Part shown: piece after piece, positions 27,471 through 36,055 of the stretch | How positions within the stretch are numbered: the stretch's first letter is position 1 | Layout of the letters: each line of letters opens with the position of its first letter | The notes under the pieces: generated by a model | Told to the model about the DNA's origin: nothing | Databases searched by the model: none | What the model saw: only the letters and a program-made list of their open reading frames with translations | NCBI RefSeq assembly: GCF_900167405.1 | Contig: NZ_FUWO01000001.1 | Location: 62,001 to 126,000 of the forward strand | Direction: 5' to 3' | Length of the DNA: 64,000 bases | Source: Globicatella sulfidifaciens DSM 15739 | Lineage (GTDB): Bacteria; Bacillota; Bacilli; Lactobacillales; Aerococcaceae | Made by a program: the position numbers and the translations under genes

Positions 27471-27522
27471 AAAATAATGGTGTAAGAAAAACGAAAGTAT
27501 CATGCTCTCGCTTCTTACACCA
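27471..27522 (-). terminator. terminator of argS
   Basis: Minus strand stem GGTGTAAGAA/TTCTTACACC with ACGA/TCG(T) extension, followed by an A/T-rich tail with TTTTTTATT. Confidence 0.75.
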
Positions 27523-27581
27523 CTAATTTTGTGAGTGATTCTTTTTATGAAACTATCGTAATAGGTTCGTTAGCCCCTCGA

Positions 27582-29273
27582 TTACATTTCCTCAGGAGCT
27601 GCAATGCCCAATAAATTCAAAGCATCTTTAATAACAATTGTTGTAGCTTTAACTAAGGCCATACGAGCTGGTCTTTGTGCATCGTCATCTAATAAACGGG
27701 TATTGCCGTAATATTTATTAAATAATTGTGCTAATTGAACAGCGTATTTAGCAATAACAGAAGGTTCGTATTTTTCCATCGCTTGTGTTACTACTTGAGG
27801 GTATGCTAATAACTTTTTAGCCACTTCCCAACTGTAGTCATCTTCTAATTGATAATCAACATCCGCATCGATTATTTGGCCATATTTACGCATTAAGCTC
27901 ATCGCTCTGGCATAAGTATATTGCACATATGGACCTGTTTCTCCTTCAAATTGAACGATTTCTTCTAATTTAAAGTCAAAGCTATTCATGCGGTCTGTCT
28001 TCAAGTCATGGAATATAACCGCTCCAACCCCGACCTCTTTAGCGACTGCTTCTTTATTCGCTAATGTCGGATTTTTCTCATTAATTTGTTGGAAGGCTAA
28101 ATTGATTGCATCATTTAGCACCACTTCTAATAAGATGATTTTGCCTTTACGTGTCGATAATTTTTTACCGTTTAAAGTGATTAAACCAAATGGCACATGA
28201 ATCATATCTTCTGCCCAGTCACGTCCCATGCGTTTTAAGACAGCACGTAATTGTTTAAAGTGACCTGACTGTTCATTACCAACGACATAAACGTTCTTAG
28301 CAAAATCATAAGTGTCTTTACGATACTGTGCCGCAGCTAAGTCACGGGTCGCATATAATGTGGCTCCATCAGACTTTTTAATTAAGGCTGGTGGTAAATC
28401 TTCCTCGTCCAATTTTACAATTGTGGCACCATTATCAACGGTCGTAATCCCTTTTTCTTCTAATTCATCAATAATCGGTTGCATTTTATCGTTGTAAAAA
28501 GCTTCACCATTATAAGAGTCAAAGGTAATTCCCAATAAATCATAAACTTTATTGAATTCTTTCAATGATTCATCTTTGAACCAAGTCCATAAACGAATCA
28601 TTTCTTCGTCACCATCTTCTAAAGCTTTAAAAGCGGCACGTGCTTGTTCTTCAAGTTCTGGTCTTGTTTCTGCTGCTTCATGGAAATCTACATATAATTT
28701 TACCAATTCTTTAACAGGATCCGCTTCAATTACCTTATCGTCGCCCCACATTTTATAGGCAACGATTAATTTACCAAATTGCGTTCCCCAATCCCCTAAG
28801 TGATTAATACGAATAGGTTGATAGTTGGTTTTTTTCGCAATGTTAGCAATCGCATTACCGATAACGGTTGAACGTAAATGCCCCATTGACATTGGTTTCG
28901 CGATATTAGGTGAAGACATGTCAACTGTCATTGTTGCGCCTTTTCCTAAATCAACTGCACCATATTGTTCCCCTTTTTCGATAACGTCTTTAACAATCTC
29001 AAAAGCAGTAGCTGAACGTTTTAAACGAATATTAATATAAGGTCCTACTGCCTCAACGGTTTGAAAAGCTGAAGTGTCCATTTGTGCCACGATATCTTGG
29101 GCAATTTGTGGGGGTGCTTTTCTTAAAACTCTTGCTAATGTGAAAACAGGAAAAGCCAAATCTCCCATTGATGAATCTTTTGGGATTTCAATTAATGCTT
29201 TTACTTCATCGACTGCTAAATGTTCTGCTAAAACTTGTTGTAATTTTTCGGCAAATAATAATTTATTATCCAT
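27582..29273 (-). CDS. argS: arginyl-tRNA synthetase
   Basis: 563 residues, full length. Class I synthetase: HIGH-like motif SPNIAKPMSMGHLRS (about 120-134), the KMSKS equivalent LSTRKGK (about 363), the N-terminal Add-1 domain and the C-terminal all-helical anticodon-binding DALR domain ending LLGIAAPEEM. Expression is controlled by the T-box leader upstream and ends at the hairpin at 27471-27522. Confidence 0.97.
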   Translation of the reverse strand: MDNKLLFAEKLQQVLAEHLAVDEVKALIEIPKDSSMGDLAFPVFTLARVLRKAPPQIAQDIVAQMDTSAFQTVEAVGPYINIRLKRSATAFEIVKDVIEKGEQYGAVDLGKGATMTVDMSSPNIAKPMSMGHLRSTVIGNAIANIAKKTNYQPIRINHLGDWGTQFGKLIVAYKMWGDDKVIEADPVKELVKLYVDFHEAAETRPELEEQARAAFKALEDGDEEMIRLWTWFKDESLKEFNKVYDLLGITFDSYNGEAFYNDKMQPIIDELEEKGITTVDNGATIVKLDEEDLPPALIKKSDGATLYATRDLAAAQYRKDTYDFAKNVYVVGNEQSGHFKQLRAVLKRMGRDWAEDMIHVPFGLITLNGKKLSTRKGKIILLEVVLNDAINLAFQQINEKNPTLANKEAVAKEVGVGAVIFHDLKTDRMNSFDFKLEEIVQFEGETGPYVQYTYARAMSLMRKYGQIIDADVDYQLEDDYSWEVAKKLLAYPQVVTQAMEKYEPSVIAKYAVQLAQLFNKYYGNTRLLDDDAQRPARMALVKATTIVIKDALNLLGIAAPEEM

Positions 29274-29297
29274 TTCTTCCTCCTAAATAGATTAAAA

Positions 29298-29550
29298 AAA
29301 CCTCTAACAATGCCAAATTTAACATCGTTAGAGGCGAGTATTTATTAAAATATCGCGGTACCACTCTAATTCCACTATCAAATAGTGCTCTTCTAGTTGT
29401 TAACGAAGTCTGGCTCCGAATTAGACAGTTAATCTAATTAAACTAGAAGTGCGGTTCGTTTTTGTGAAATCATTGGCTCTCAACAACCCAACTTGCTGTA
29501 TCTTTCATTTTAAAACTACTCTCTTCTAGAGTTTGCTCTAAACCTAAAAG
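29298..29550 (-). promoter_or_regulatory. T-box riboswitch (tRNA-Arg sensing) of argS
   Basis: Minus strand. The T-box AGAGTGGTACCGCG includes 29363-29354. It is followed by the terminator hairpin (CCTCTAAC / GTTAGAGG, then TTTTTTT) at 29334-29298. Stem I closes through CTAGAAG (29529-29523) with CTTCTAG (29449-29443), with AGAGAGTAG on its 5' side. The specifier is read as CGC (29453-29451) followed by A, an arginine codon, which agrees with the downstream gene. Uncharged tRNA-Arg should stabilise the antiterminator. Confidence 0.92.
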
Positions 29551-29551
29551 T

Positions 29552-29580
29552 ATTTTACCAAAGACTAGAATATTTGTCTA
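29552..29580 (-). promoter_or_regulatory. promoter of the argS T-box transcript
   Basis: TAGACA (29580-29575), a 17-base spacer and TAAAAT (29557-29552), placing the start just before stem I. Confidence 0.55.
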
Positions 29581-29709
29581 CATAAAGCTGAAAGTCATGG
29601 CGACTATTAAAACCTAGCTTATTAGTACCATATAAAACACATTTTTTAGTGCTAAATGATAATGACAACATCACTAAGTCTATTATTACCATCATGCTGA
29701 AACGCGAAC

Positions 29710-30519
29710 TTAACCTCTTGCTAAACGTTCACGGATACGGTTAGATAAGTATTCAACAATTAAAATTAAAACAACTAACCCAATTAAGATAGAACCGACT
29801 TCATTCCAACGATAAGCGGACATCGCAAAAACCAATGGTGCTCCGATACCGCCCGCGCCAACTAACCCCAAGATTGTAGCGTCACGTAGGTTCATATCAA
29901 AACGGAAGATTAGCGTTGATAATAAGCTTGATCCCAATTGAGGTAAAATGCCACAACGGATTTTTTCAAACGTGTTACATCCTGAAGCTTCCATTGCTTC
30001 TAAAATATTGGTATCGATATCATCAATTGTTTCGTTGAATAATTTTGTTAACATCCCAATGGATGTCACTGATAAAGTCATTAAACCAGCAAACGCCCCT
30101 GGTCCGGTCACACGAATAAACATTAAACCATAAACAAAACTTGGTATCGTACGAATCGCCACGACGAATAAACGTACAATCACCACGATCGGCATTGGCA
30201 TAATCTTTTGTGAAGCGAGAAACGCAATAGGCAGTGAGAAGACTGCTCCGACTAAAGTTCCTAGAAAAGCAATTGCCATGGTTTCTAATAATAAATAAGG
30301 TACTGATTGTTTAGTTAAATTAAACAGAATTTCGGTATTGGGTGAAAAAATCCCTTTAATAATATTAGCAGCGATAGAGCTCCCATTTTTAGTTACAGAA
30401 ACTTCACCTACGGTGGTAGAAGACCAAATTAATAAAGCAACCACTAATATCGTCCAAAAATATTGTGCTGCACGACTACGATCTCTACTCTCATACATTT
30501 CATTTATACGATCGATCAT
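29710..30519 (-). CDS. phnE: phosphonate-type ABC transporter permease PhnE (second)
   Basis: 269 residues, about six membrane helices. The EAA loop NILEAMEASGCNTFEKIRCG and the terminal GLVGAGGIGAPLVFAM are typical of PhnE. The start at 30519 has AGGAGG six bases upstream; the longer frame to 30570 would run back into the first phnE. The two permeases presumably form a heterodimer with PhnC. Substrate may be phosphonate, phosphite or another phosphorus compound. Confidence 0.88.
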   Translation of the reverse strand: MIDRINEMYESRDRSRAAQYFWTILVVALLIWSSTTVGEVSVTKNGSSIAANIIKGIFSPNTEILFNLTKQSVPYLLLETMAIAFLGTLVGAVFSLPIAFLASQKIMPMPIVVIVRLFVVAIRTIPSFVYGLMFIRVTGPGAFAGLMTLSVTSIGMLTKLFNETIDDIDTNILEAMEASGCNTFEKIRCGILPQLGSSLLSTLIFRFDMNLRDATILGLVGAGGIGAPLVFAMSAYRWNEVGSILIGLVVLILIVEYLSNRIRERLARG

Positions 30520-30529
30520 CTTGGTCCTC

Positions 30530-31357
30530 CTATGATAATTTCTTACGTAAGTAGCCACTAATAAATTCAATAATTGCTACTGTAATAAATAAACAAAATA
30601 ATATCATCCCGACATTTTGGTATTCACGCCAAGAAAGGTTTTCATTTAAAATAATTCCAATCCCACCGGCACCAACATATCCTAAAATAGCTGCATGACG
30701 CACATTCCCTTCGAAGGTATACAAACTGGTCGATAAATAGGATGGTAAAACCTGCGGTTGAATGGCTGCCACAAAGCTCTTGATTTTATTGGCTCCAGCC
30801 GCTTCCATCGCTTCATAAGGTAACATATCAACTGTTTCGATTGTTTCATATAATTGTTTTCCTACGAATGAGAAGGTAAAGAGTGCAATCGCTAATGTCC
30901 CTGAGAAGGTTCCTAGACCGAAAATGTAAGTTAAGATTAATGCAGATACTAAAGTCGGCATAGTACGAATCATACTGAGAATGAATTTCATAATACCCGA
31001 TAATACTTTATTATTGGTTAGGTTAATGGAAGCTACCATCGCAAAAGGAATCGCTAAAAAGGCTCCGATAACAGTCCCTAATACTGACATCTTAATTGTA
31101 TCGACTAAGGGTCCGAGAACGCCATTAAAAAAACTCCAATTTGGCGGCACCATCCGTCCTAAAATAACAAAGAATTGTTGTCCTCGTTTCATTAAAGTCG
31201 ACAAATTAAAACCTGTTAATTGCACTGAATAATACATTGCGATTAACACCAAAATCACCACGAAAGGCGCTATTGAGCGAGGCTTTTTAACTACTTTCCC
31301 ATTCGTTAAGGTGATTTCTTTAGGAGGTAAAATATTATCTCTTAAAGATTTAACCAT
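30530..31357 (-). CDS. phnE: phosphonate-type ABC transporter permease PhnE (first)
   Basis: 275 residues with about six membrane segments. PhnE pattern: SMIRTMPTLVSALIL, EAMEAAGANKIKSFVAAIQPQ (EAA loop), ILGYVGAGGIGIIL. Its ATG overlaps the phnC stop by one base (TAATG), and the second phnE follows after ten bases. Confidence 0.9.
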   Translation of the reverse strand: MVKSLRDNILPPKEITLTNGKVVKKPRSIAPFVVILVLIAMYYSVQLTGFNLSTLMKRGQQFFVILGRMVPPNWSFFNGVLGPLVDTIKMSVLGTVIGAFLAIPFAMVASINLTNNKVLSGIMKFILSMIRTMPTLVSALILTYIFGLGTFSGTLAIALFTFSFVGKQLYETIETVDMLPYEAMEAAGANKIKSFVAAIQPQVLPSYLSTSLYTFEGNVRHAAILGYVGAGGIGIILNENLSWREYQNVGMILFCLFITVAIIEFISGYLRKKLS

Positions 31358-32115
31358 TAGTTACCACCCATTTCTTCTGTTTGGCCTTTATAGATTAAAT
31401 TCAATATTTCCGCATCTACATTGCTTGATGGTCCGTCATAAACCACTTCTCCATCACGAATCCCAATGATACGATCACAAAATTCTAATGCAAGCTCGAC
31501 ATGGTGAATATTAATCAAAACAGTAATATCAAACTCTTGATTAATACGTTGAAAGTCTTTCATCACTACATTAGCGGTCACTGGATCCAATGCTGCAACA
31601 GGTTCGTCCGCTAAAATAATACTTGGATCTTGTGCTAAAGTACGAGCTAAAGCTACACGCTGTTGTTGACCCCCAGATAATTGGTCCACACGTGTATATG
31701 CTTTATCTAAAATCCCCACACGGTCCAATGCTTCCAAAGCTTTTAACTCTTCTTCTTTTTTATAATGGCCCACTAAAACACGCCAAAAGGGAATATCCGG
31801 CACTAAAGCATTTAGTACATTCGTAATAACTTTGGCACGTGTTACTAAGTTAAATGATTGGAAAATCATCCCAATTTGACGTCTAAATTTGCGTAGGCTA
31901 TCACCTTTTAAAGTCGCTACTTCAACACCATTTACAGTTAAATTTCCTTCGCTAATAGGATGCATTTTATTGATTGTCCGAATTAAAGTTGACTTGCCGG
32001 CACCAGATAATCCGATTATCCCAACAAACTCACCTTGTTCGATTTTCAAGTTAATATCTTTTAGTGCCGTAACACCATTATCATAACGTTTATAAACGTT
32101 TTTGAATTCAATCAT
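31357..32115 (-). CDS. phnC: phosphonate-type ABC transporter ATP-binding protein PhnC
   Basis: 252 residues. Walker A GLSGAGKST (about 36-44), Q-loop GMIFQSFNLV, signature LSGGQQQRVALA, Walker B IILADEP, H-loop INIHHVELA. The insert after the Q-loop (VLNALVPDIPFWRVLVGHY) is typical of PhnC. First gene of phnC-phnE-phnE. The substrate-binding gene phnD, normally beside it, is not present on either side. Confidence 0.9.
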   Translation of the reverse strand: MIEFKNVYKRYDNGVTALKDINLKIEQGEFVGIIGLSGAGKSTLIRTINKMHPISEGNLTVNGVEVATLKGDSLRKFRRQIGMIFQSFNLVTRAKVITNVLNALVPDIPFWRVLVGHYKKEEELKALEALDRVGILDKAYTRVDQLSGGQQQRVALARTLAQDPSIILADEPVAALDPVTANVVMKDFQRINQEFDITVLINIHHVELALEFCDRIIGIRDGEVVYDGPSSNVDAEILNLIYKGQTEEMGGN

Positions 32116-32364
32116 TCTAGAACCTCTTTCTTTATTTCACTTTCTCCATTGTACCGAATTTATCTTATTTTTTAAAGTGGTTTTTATCTTTTCATTCAAT
32201 CTTTACATAAAGTTAATTTAGCTGAATACGGTCTGTCCTATGATAACGTTTAAAAATAAATCATGTATGTAAATTGAGCTTTTAGCTATAAACTGAACTG
32301 GTAACAAGGATGCTTTATATTATATCCTTAAGCACCCTCTAATAGATATTGTTCCAGCATTTTG

Positions 32365-32620
32365 AAGGTGGGCCTAAACTTGGTAAATTCAGTCGAGTTA
32401 TGGTTCATTATTATCAACGGTGCGATTGCGAGGTGAAACAAAGGCGAAATGAAAAATTATTCACTTTCTATTTCTGATCTACTCCCTACTGTGAGGGGGG
32501 GCAGGCTAAACGACAATTATCTAACTTTCAACTTCTTAACCATACCCTACTGTGCGAGAGCGAGCAGCCAAAACAAAATTCTTCTAACTTTTAAACTTTA
32601 TTGTCCACTTCTATTTAACA
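32365..32620 (+). repeat. modular intergenic repeat, copy 6 (decayed)
   Basis: Plus orientation. Recognisable pieces: GTGGGCCTAAACTTGGTAAA (head-like), CTACTTCT-type tracts, GATCTACTCCCTACTGTG and CATACCCTACTGTGCGAG (two B borders). The A hairpin is not intact. The remaining part of 32116-32364 holds no gene. Confidence 0.6.
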
Positions 32621-32632
32621 ACTATTAAAACC

Positions 32633-32671
32633 AATAAAAATACCATGCATAATCATCATTACACATGGTAT
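32633..32671 (-). terminator. terminator of pta
   Basis: Minus strand stem ATACCATG/CATGGTAT followed by TTTTATTGG. It lies about 190 bases after the pta stop; a decayed B module intervenes at 32762-32830. Confidence 0.5.
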
Positions 32672-32761
32672 CTAATATTAAACTTTATCAATCACCTTGA
32701 CTCTTGACAGGTCATTCATTGTGATTGCGGCTCGTGTTCCAAATACTGATGTATTGTTAAA

Positions 32762-32830
32762 GACGGGAGTCGGCTACAAGGAGATAGAGACGAAGCGAAA
32801 GGGTTATCTACTTCTACTTTACCCACTTGT
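32762..32830 (+). repeat. decayed B module, copy 6b
   Basis: GACGGGAGTCGGC, GACGAAGCGAAAGGG, TCTACTTCTACTTTACCCACT: B-module order with many substitutions, just downstream of pta. Confidence 0.5.
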
Positions 32831-32856
32831 AATACTTTTTACAAAAAATCGATTCA

Positions 32857-33837
32857 TTAAACCAATGTTTGATTAGCGGTAATGATGGATACTTTATAAA
32901 CATCTTCTTCTACACATCCACGTGATAAGTCAGATACAGGTTTGTTTAAACCTTGTAAGATTGGCCCAACTGCTTGGTAATTTCCTAAACGTTGCGCAAT
33001 CTTATAACCGATATTACCTGATTGGATTTCTGGGAAGATATAAACCGTTGCTTGACCTGCTACTTTTGATTCAGGTGCTTTTTGATTGGCTACAACAGTT
33101 GAATAAGCAGTATCAAATTGTAATTCACCATCTAATTCTAATTCTGGTGCTAACTCATGAGCAATGCGTGTTGCTTCGATAACTTTATCGACATCTTCTG
33201 ATTTAGCTGAACCTTTAGTTGAGAAACTTAACATCGCCACACGTGGATCAATGCCGAAGATTTTAGCTGTGTTAGCAGACTCAACAGCAATTTCAGCTAA
33301 TGCTTGTGCGTCTGGATTAATGTTGATGGCACAGTCAGCAAAAACTAATTTTTGACCATCCATTTGCGGTGGAATCATAACAAACGCACCACTGGTACGG
33401 GTCACGCCTGGTTTTGTTTTAATAATCTGTAAAGCTGGTCGAACGGTATCACCTGTTGAGTAAACAGCACCACAAACCATCGCATCCGCCTGGTCCATTT
33501 GCACTAACATTGTACCAAAATATGCTCTATCTAATAAGATAGTGCGCGCTTGTTCTTCAGTTGCTTTACCTTTACGAACTTTGACAAATTCATCAACCAT
33601 TGCATCAAATTCATCATAGTGATTAGGGTCTATAATGGTTAAGCCCTCAATATTCCACAAATTCTTTTTAGCTAATGCTTGAACTGCTGTTGGTTCACCT
33701 AATAATATCGGTTCAACTAAATTATCTGACTTTAGGCGGACCGCTGCACCTAATACACGTACATCATCAGCTTCTGGGAATACAATTCGAATGCCTTTAC
33801 CTTCGATTTTATGACTTAATTCTGCAAACATATCCAT
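32857..33837 (-). CDS. pta: phosphate acetyltransferase
   Basis: 326 residues. Interconverts acetyl-CoA and acetyl phosphate; with acetate kinase (not in the window) it yields ATP from acetyl-CoA. Conserved segments: RIVFPEADDVRVLGAA, CGAVYSTGDTVRPALQ, PEIQSGNIGYKIAQRL. The frame is open to 33909, but GGAGG is placed upstream of ATG 33837 and the resulting length is standard. Monocistronic. Confidence 0.93.
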   Translation of the reverse strand: MDMFAELSHKIEGKGIRIVFPEADDVRVLGAAVRLKSDNLVEPILLGEPTAVQALAKKNLWNIEGLTIIDPNHYDEFDAMVDEFVKVRKGKATEEQARTILLDRAYFGTMLVQMDQADAMVCGAVYSTGDTVRPALQIIKTKPGVTRTSGAFVMIPPQMDGQKLVFADCAININPDAQALAEIAVESANTAKIFGIDPRVAMLSFSTKGSAKSEDVDKVIEATRIAHELAPELELDGELQFDTAYSTVVANQKAPESKVAGQATVYIFPEIQSGNIGYKIAQRLGNYQAVGPILQGLNKPVSDLSRGCVEEDVYKVSIITANQTLV

Positions 33838-33965
33838 GTTTTTACTCGCCTCCAAAATTTTTGCTGAACATTTGATTGTTTCATAACCAAATAATTCTCT
33901 AACTACCATGTTACACTTTTTATAGCAAATAATAAACCCTTTTCATAAGTTTTACGCATTATTAA

Positions 33966-34445
33966 TTAATAACTATAGGTAAAATCCTCATGTTGACGGA
34001 TGACGCCAACATATTTTTTTGCATAATAGCGGGCCATTGGTAAATTTTGGTCTAAGTAATTACCGCAATCACGAGCACTTGCTCCTGGAATTTCACCTTC
34101 ATAATTGGCAATAAATTCAAAACAACGTAATAATAAATCTTTCACCGCTTCAGGTGCCACCTGTTCTGTTAAGATTAAATAAAAGCCAGTACGGCATCCC
34201 ATTGGGCCAAAATAAATCACTTCTTGTTTATATTGGGCATCATTACGTAAAAACGTTGCGGCTAAATGTTCAATGGTGTGAATTTCAGCGGTATTCATCA
34301 CCGGTTCAAAATTTGGTGCTGTAAATCGTAAATCATAAGATTTTAAAGTAGTCCCACCTACTTGGTCCTCTCTTGATAAATAAATACCCGGTTTTAAATT
34401 TAAATGATCGACAGTAAAGCTAGGAATCTTTTCCATTTCCATCAT
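33966..34445 (-). CDS. luxS: S-ribosylhomocysteine lyase LuxS
   Basis: 159 residues. Cleaves S-ribosylhomocysteine to homocysteine and DPD, the AI-2 precursor. Metal ligands in EIHTIEHLAATFLR (His, Glu, His) and the conserved GCRTGFYLI; the catalytic cysteine is in ARDCGNYL near residue 120. The six codons before ATG 34445 contain the ribosome binding site GAGGAGG, so the longer frame from 34463 is not used. Confidence 0.95.
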   Translation of the reverse strand: MMEMEKIPSFTVDHLNLKPGIYLSREDQVGGTTLKSYDLRFTAPNFEPVMNTAEIHTIEHLAATFLRNDAQYKQEVIYFGPMGCRTGFYLILTEQVAPEAVKDLLLRCFEFIANYEGEIPGASARDCGNYLDQNLPMARYYAKKYVGVIRQHEDFTYSY

Positions 34446-34544
34446 CTTTTCCTCCTCTAGCATTATATTCTTGAATATTATAACAAACTCTTTAATATTT
34501 ATATACTATTACGCAAGGTTATCGGTACCACATCAAAAAAACAG

Positions 34545-34842
34545 TTGCTAGGCATAAACTTGATAAATTTAGTCAAGTTTATTATTCTTTAATTAATAGC
34601 GCAGTGGTTGAGTGGCCTCAAACTGCGTCTTTCGACTTGTTTGAGGCCTACTCAACTGTGCGGGGGTAGGCCGACGAAGCGAAAATTATTCGATTTTCTA
34701 CTTCTGGTCTACTCCCAATTGTGCGGGGGTAGGCCAACGAAGCGAAAATTATTCAATTTTCTACTTCTGGTCTACTCCCAACTGTGCGGGGGTGAACCGA
34801 CGAAGCGAAAATCATTTGATTTTCTACTTCTGGTCCGCTCCC
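34545..34842 (+). repeat. modular intergenic repeat, copy 7 (one A, three B)
   Basis: Plus orientation, opposite to its neighbours. The A stem TTGAGTGGCCTCAAAC (34608-34623) can pair with the linker GTTTGAGGCCTACTCAA (34639-34655). Three B modules follow with a 63-bp period from about 34655 to 34842. AACAGT (34540-34545) and ACTGTT (34843-34848) bracket the element. Confidence 0.9.
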
Positions 34843-34858
34843 ACTGTTGGTCTTCACG

Positions 34859-36055
34859 CTATTCATTTCGTTGCTTTAAATTTAGATAGAGATAAGTATA
34901 CACTGAAAACAATGTTATGATAAATAAACGATAGGTAAAATAAGCATGATGAAAATTGTGATTTTTCAAAATAAACACCCATACAAATGGCACTAAAGCG
35001 ACCATCAATAATGGGGTTGTGCTTAACCAATGTTGATAACTCTTGACCCCTTTAAAAGACTGTACTAATAAAATGATAAGCCATATGACTAAAATAATCA
35101 TAGCGGTTTTAGGTAATAAAATTTTCCACATATTTTTAATAATCTCGATCGCATCTAATACTTCATCCGTTTTACCGCTTGTTCTTAAAGCGATTTGATT
35201 CGCAACATTAGCAAATGAATTCTCTTTTAATATCACTGATCCGATAGACCATTTACTAGCCCAAGTTAAACCATAGCCCATGAACCAAGTCCAGCCTAAT
35301 ATCACCGTTTCACTTAAATTATGCTTAAAGTGACGCCGATGATGTTGATTCACTAATACAAAATAAATCATCCACGGAAACGCAAAGGTCAACAATGGCA
35401 CAGTCAATAAATCGAAAAAGTTCGTCACAGAACCGATAGTGAAAAATAACAGCACCATTTTGGAGAGTCGATAACCATAGCGTTGATGAATTGCTATCAC
35501 TGCCACAATTCCCAATAAACTGATAATAAAAACCGGTGTATATTGAAGCGAAAGTGGAAAAATCCAAAAATGAATTAATAATAACATCGTCATCAAGAGA
35601 TACGCATAGGTACGACTAATTGCTTTTTCAACTTTAGTCATTGAAAAATAGAAAACAATAAAAACTAAGAAAATATTTAAATAACGAATATGCTTATAGC
35701 TTATAAAAATCAGCAAAGGTCTTAAAACCGCAATATCACCGAGCCAATAACGTTCATAACCATTATTCCACATCGCAGCTTGGATGGCCGACAGTTCTTC
35801 TTGATTAGTTAACTTGTTAAAAATTAAATTATCGGTAAAAGTATCCAGTTTGGTACCTTTGAACTCCCCCATCACACTCCAACGCTTAGTTTCACTCGCA
35901 ATTGTTTCTAATGAATAGTGTAAATTCACTGCAATTTTTTCAATTGGAATCGTATAACTTAATACCATTAAACTAAAATAAAATGCCACTAATAAAACAA
36001 AAAGTAATGTTAATTGCCAGAGTATTTGACCTAAATTAGTATGTTTATGCTTCAT
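34859..36055 (-). CDS. polytopic membrane protein (putative GT-C-like)
   Basis: 398 residues, about nine to ten hydrophobic helices, with a large extracytoplasmic loop after the first helix (residues about 40-105). I do not recognise a named family. The architecture (loop after TM1, then many helices) and the neighbouring GT2 gene resemble membrane glycosyltransferases that use lipid-linked sugars, or cell-surface glycan modification proteins. The gene overlaps the GT2 gene by 11 bases. The C-terminus ends NLKQRNE. Confidence 0.6.
   Translation of the reverse strand: MKHKHTNLGQILWQLTLLFVLLVAFYFSLMVLSYTIPIEKIAVNLHYSLETIASETKRWSVMGEFKGTKLDTFTDNLIFNKLTNQEELSAIQAAMWNNGYERYWLGDIAVLRPLLIFISYKHIRYLNIFLVFIVFYFSMTKVEKAISRTYAYLLMTMLLLIHFWIFPLSLQYTPVFIISLLGIVAVIAIHQRYGYRLSKMVLLFFTIGSVTNFFDLLTVPLLTFAFPWMIYFVLVNQHHRRHFKHNLSETVILGWTWFMGYGLTWASKWSIGSVILKENSFANVANQIALRTSGKTDEVLDAIEIIKNMWKILLPKTAMIILVIWLIILLVQSFKGVKSYQHWLSTTPLLMVALVPFVWVFILKNHNFHHAYFTYRLFIITLFSVYTYLYLNLKQRNE

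Noticed and set aside
32116-32856. Remnant of phnD upstream of phnC
   Set aside because: No frame in this stretch gives even a fragment with PhnD-like sequence; it consists of decayed repeat modules and a terminator.
34655-34842. CRISPR array
   Set aside because: The periodic units are whole 63-bp or 89-bp repeats without unique spacers, and no cas genes are nearby.
34608-34889. Open frame repeating a QLCGGxxTKRK-type peptide in the repeat array (also near 19560 and 53335)
   Set aside because: The B module is 63 bp, a multiple of three, so any open frame stays open and repeats. There is no ribosome binding site, other frames and the other strand are equally open, and decayed copies are not constrained as protein. 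Structure, not coding, explains the pattern.
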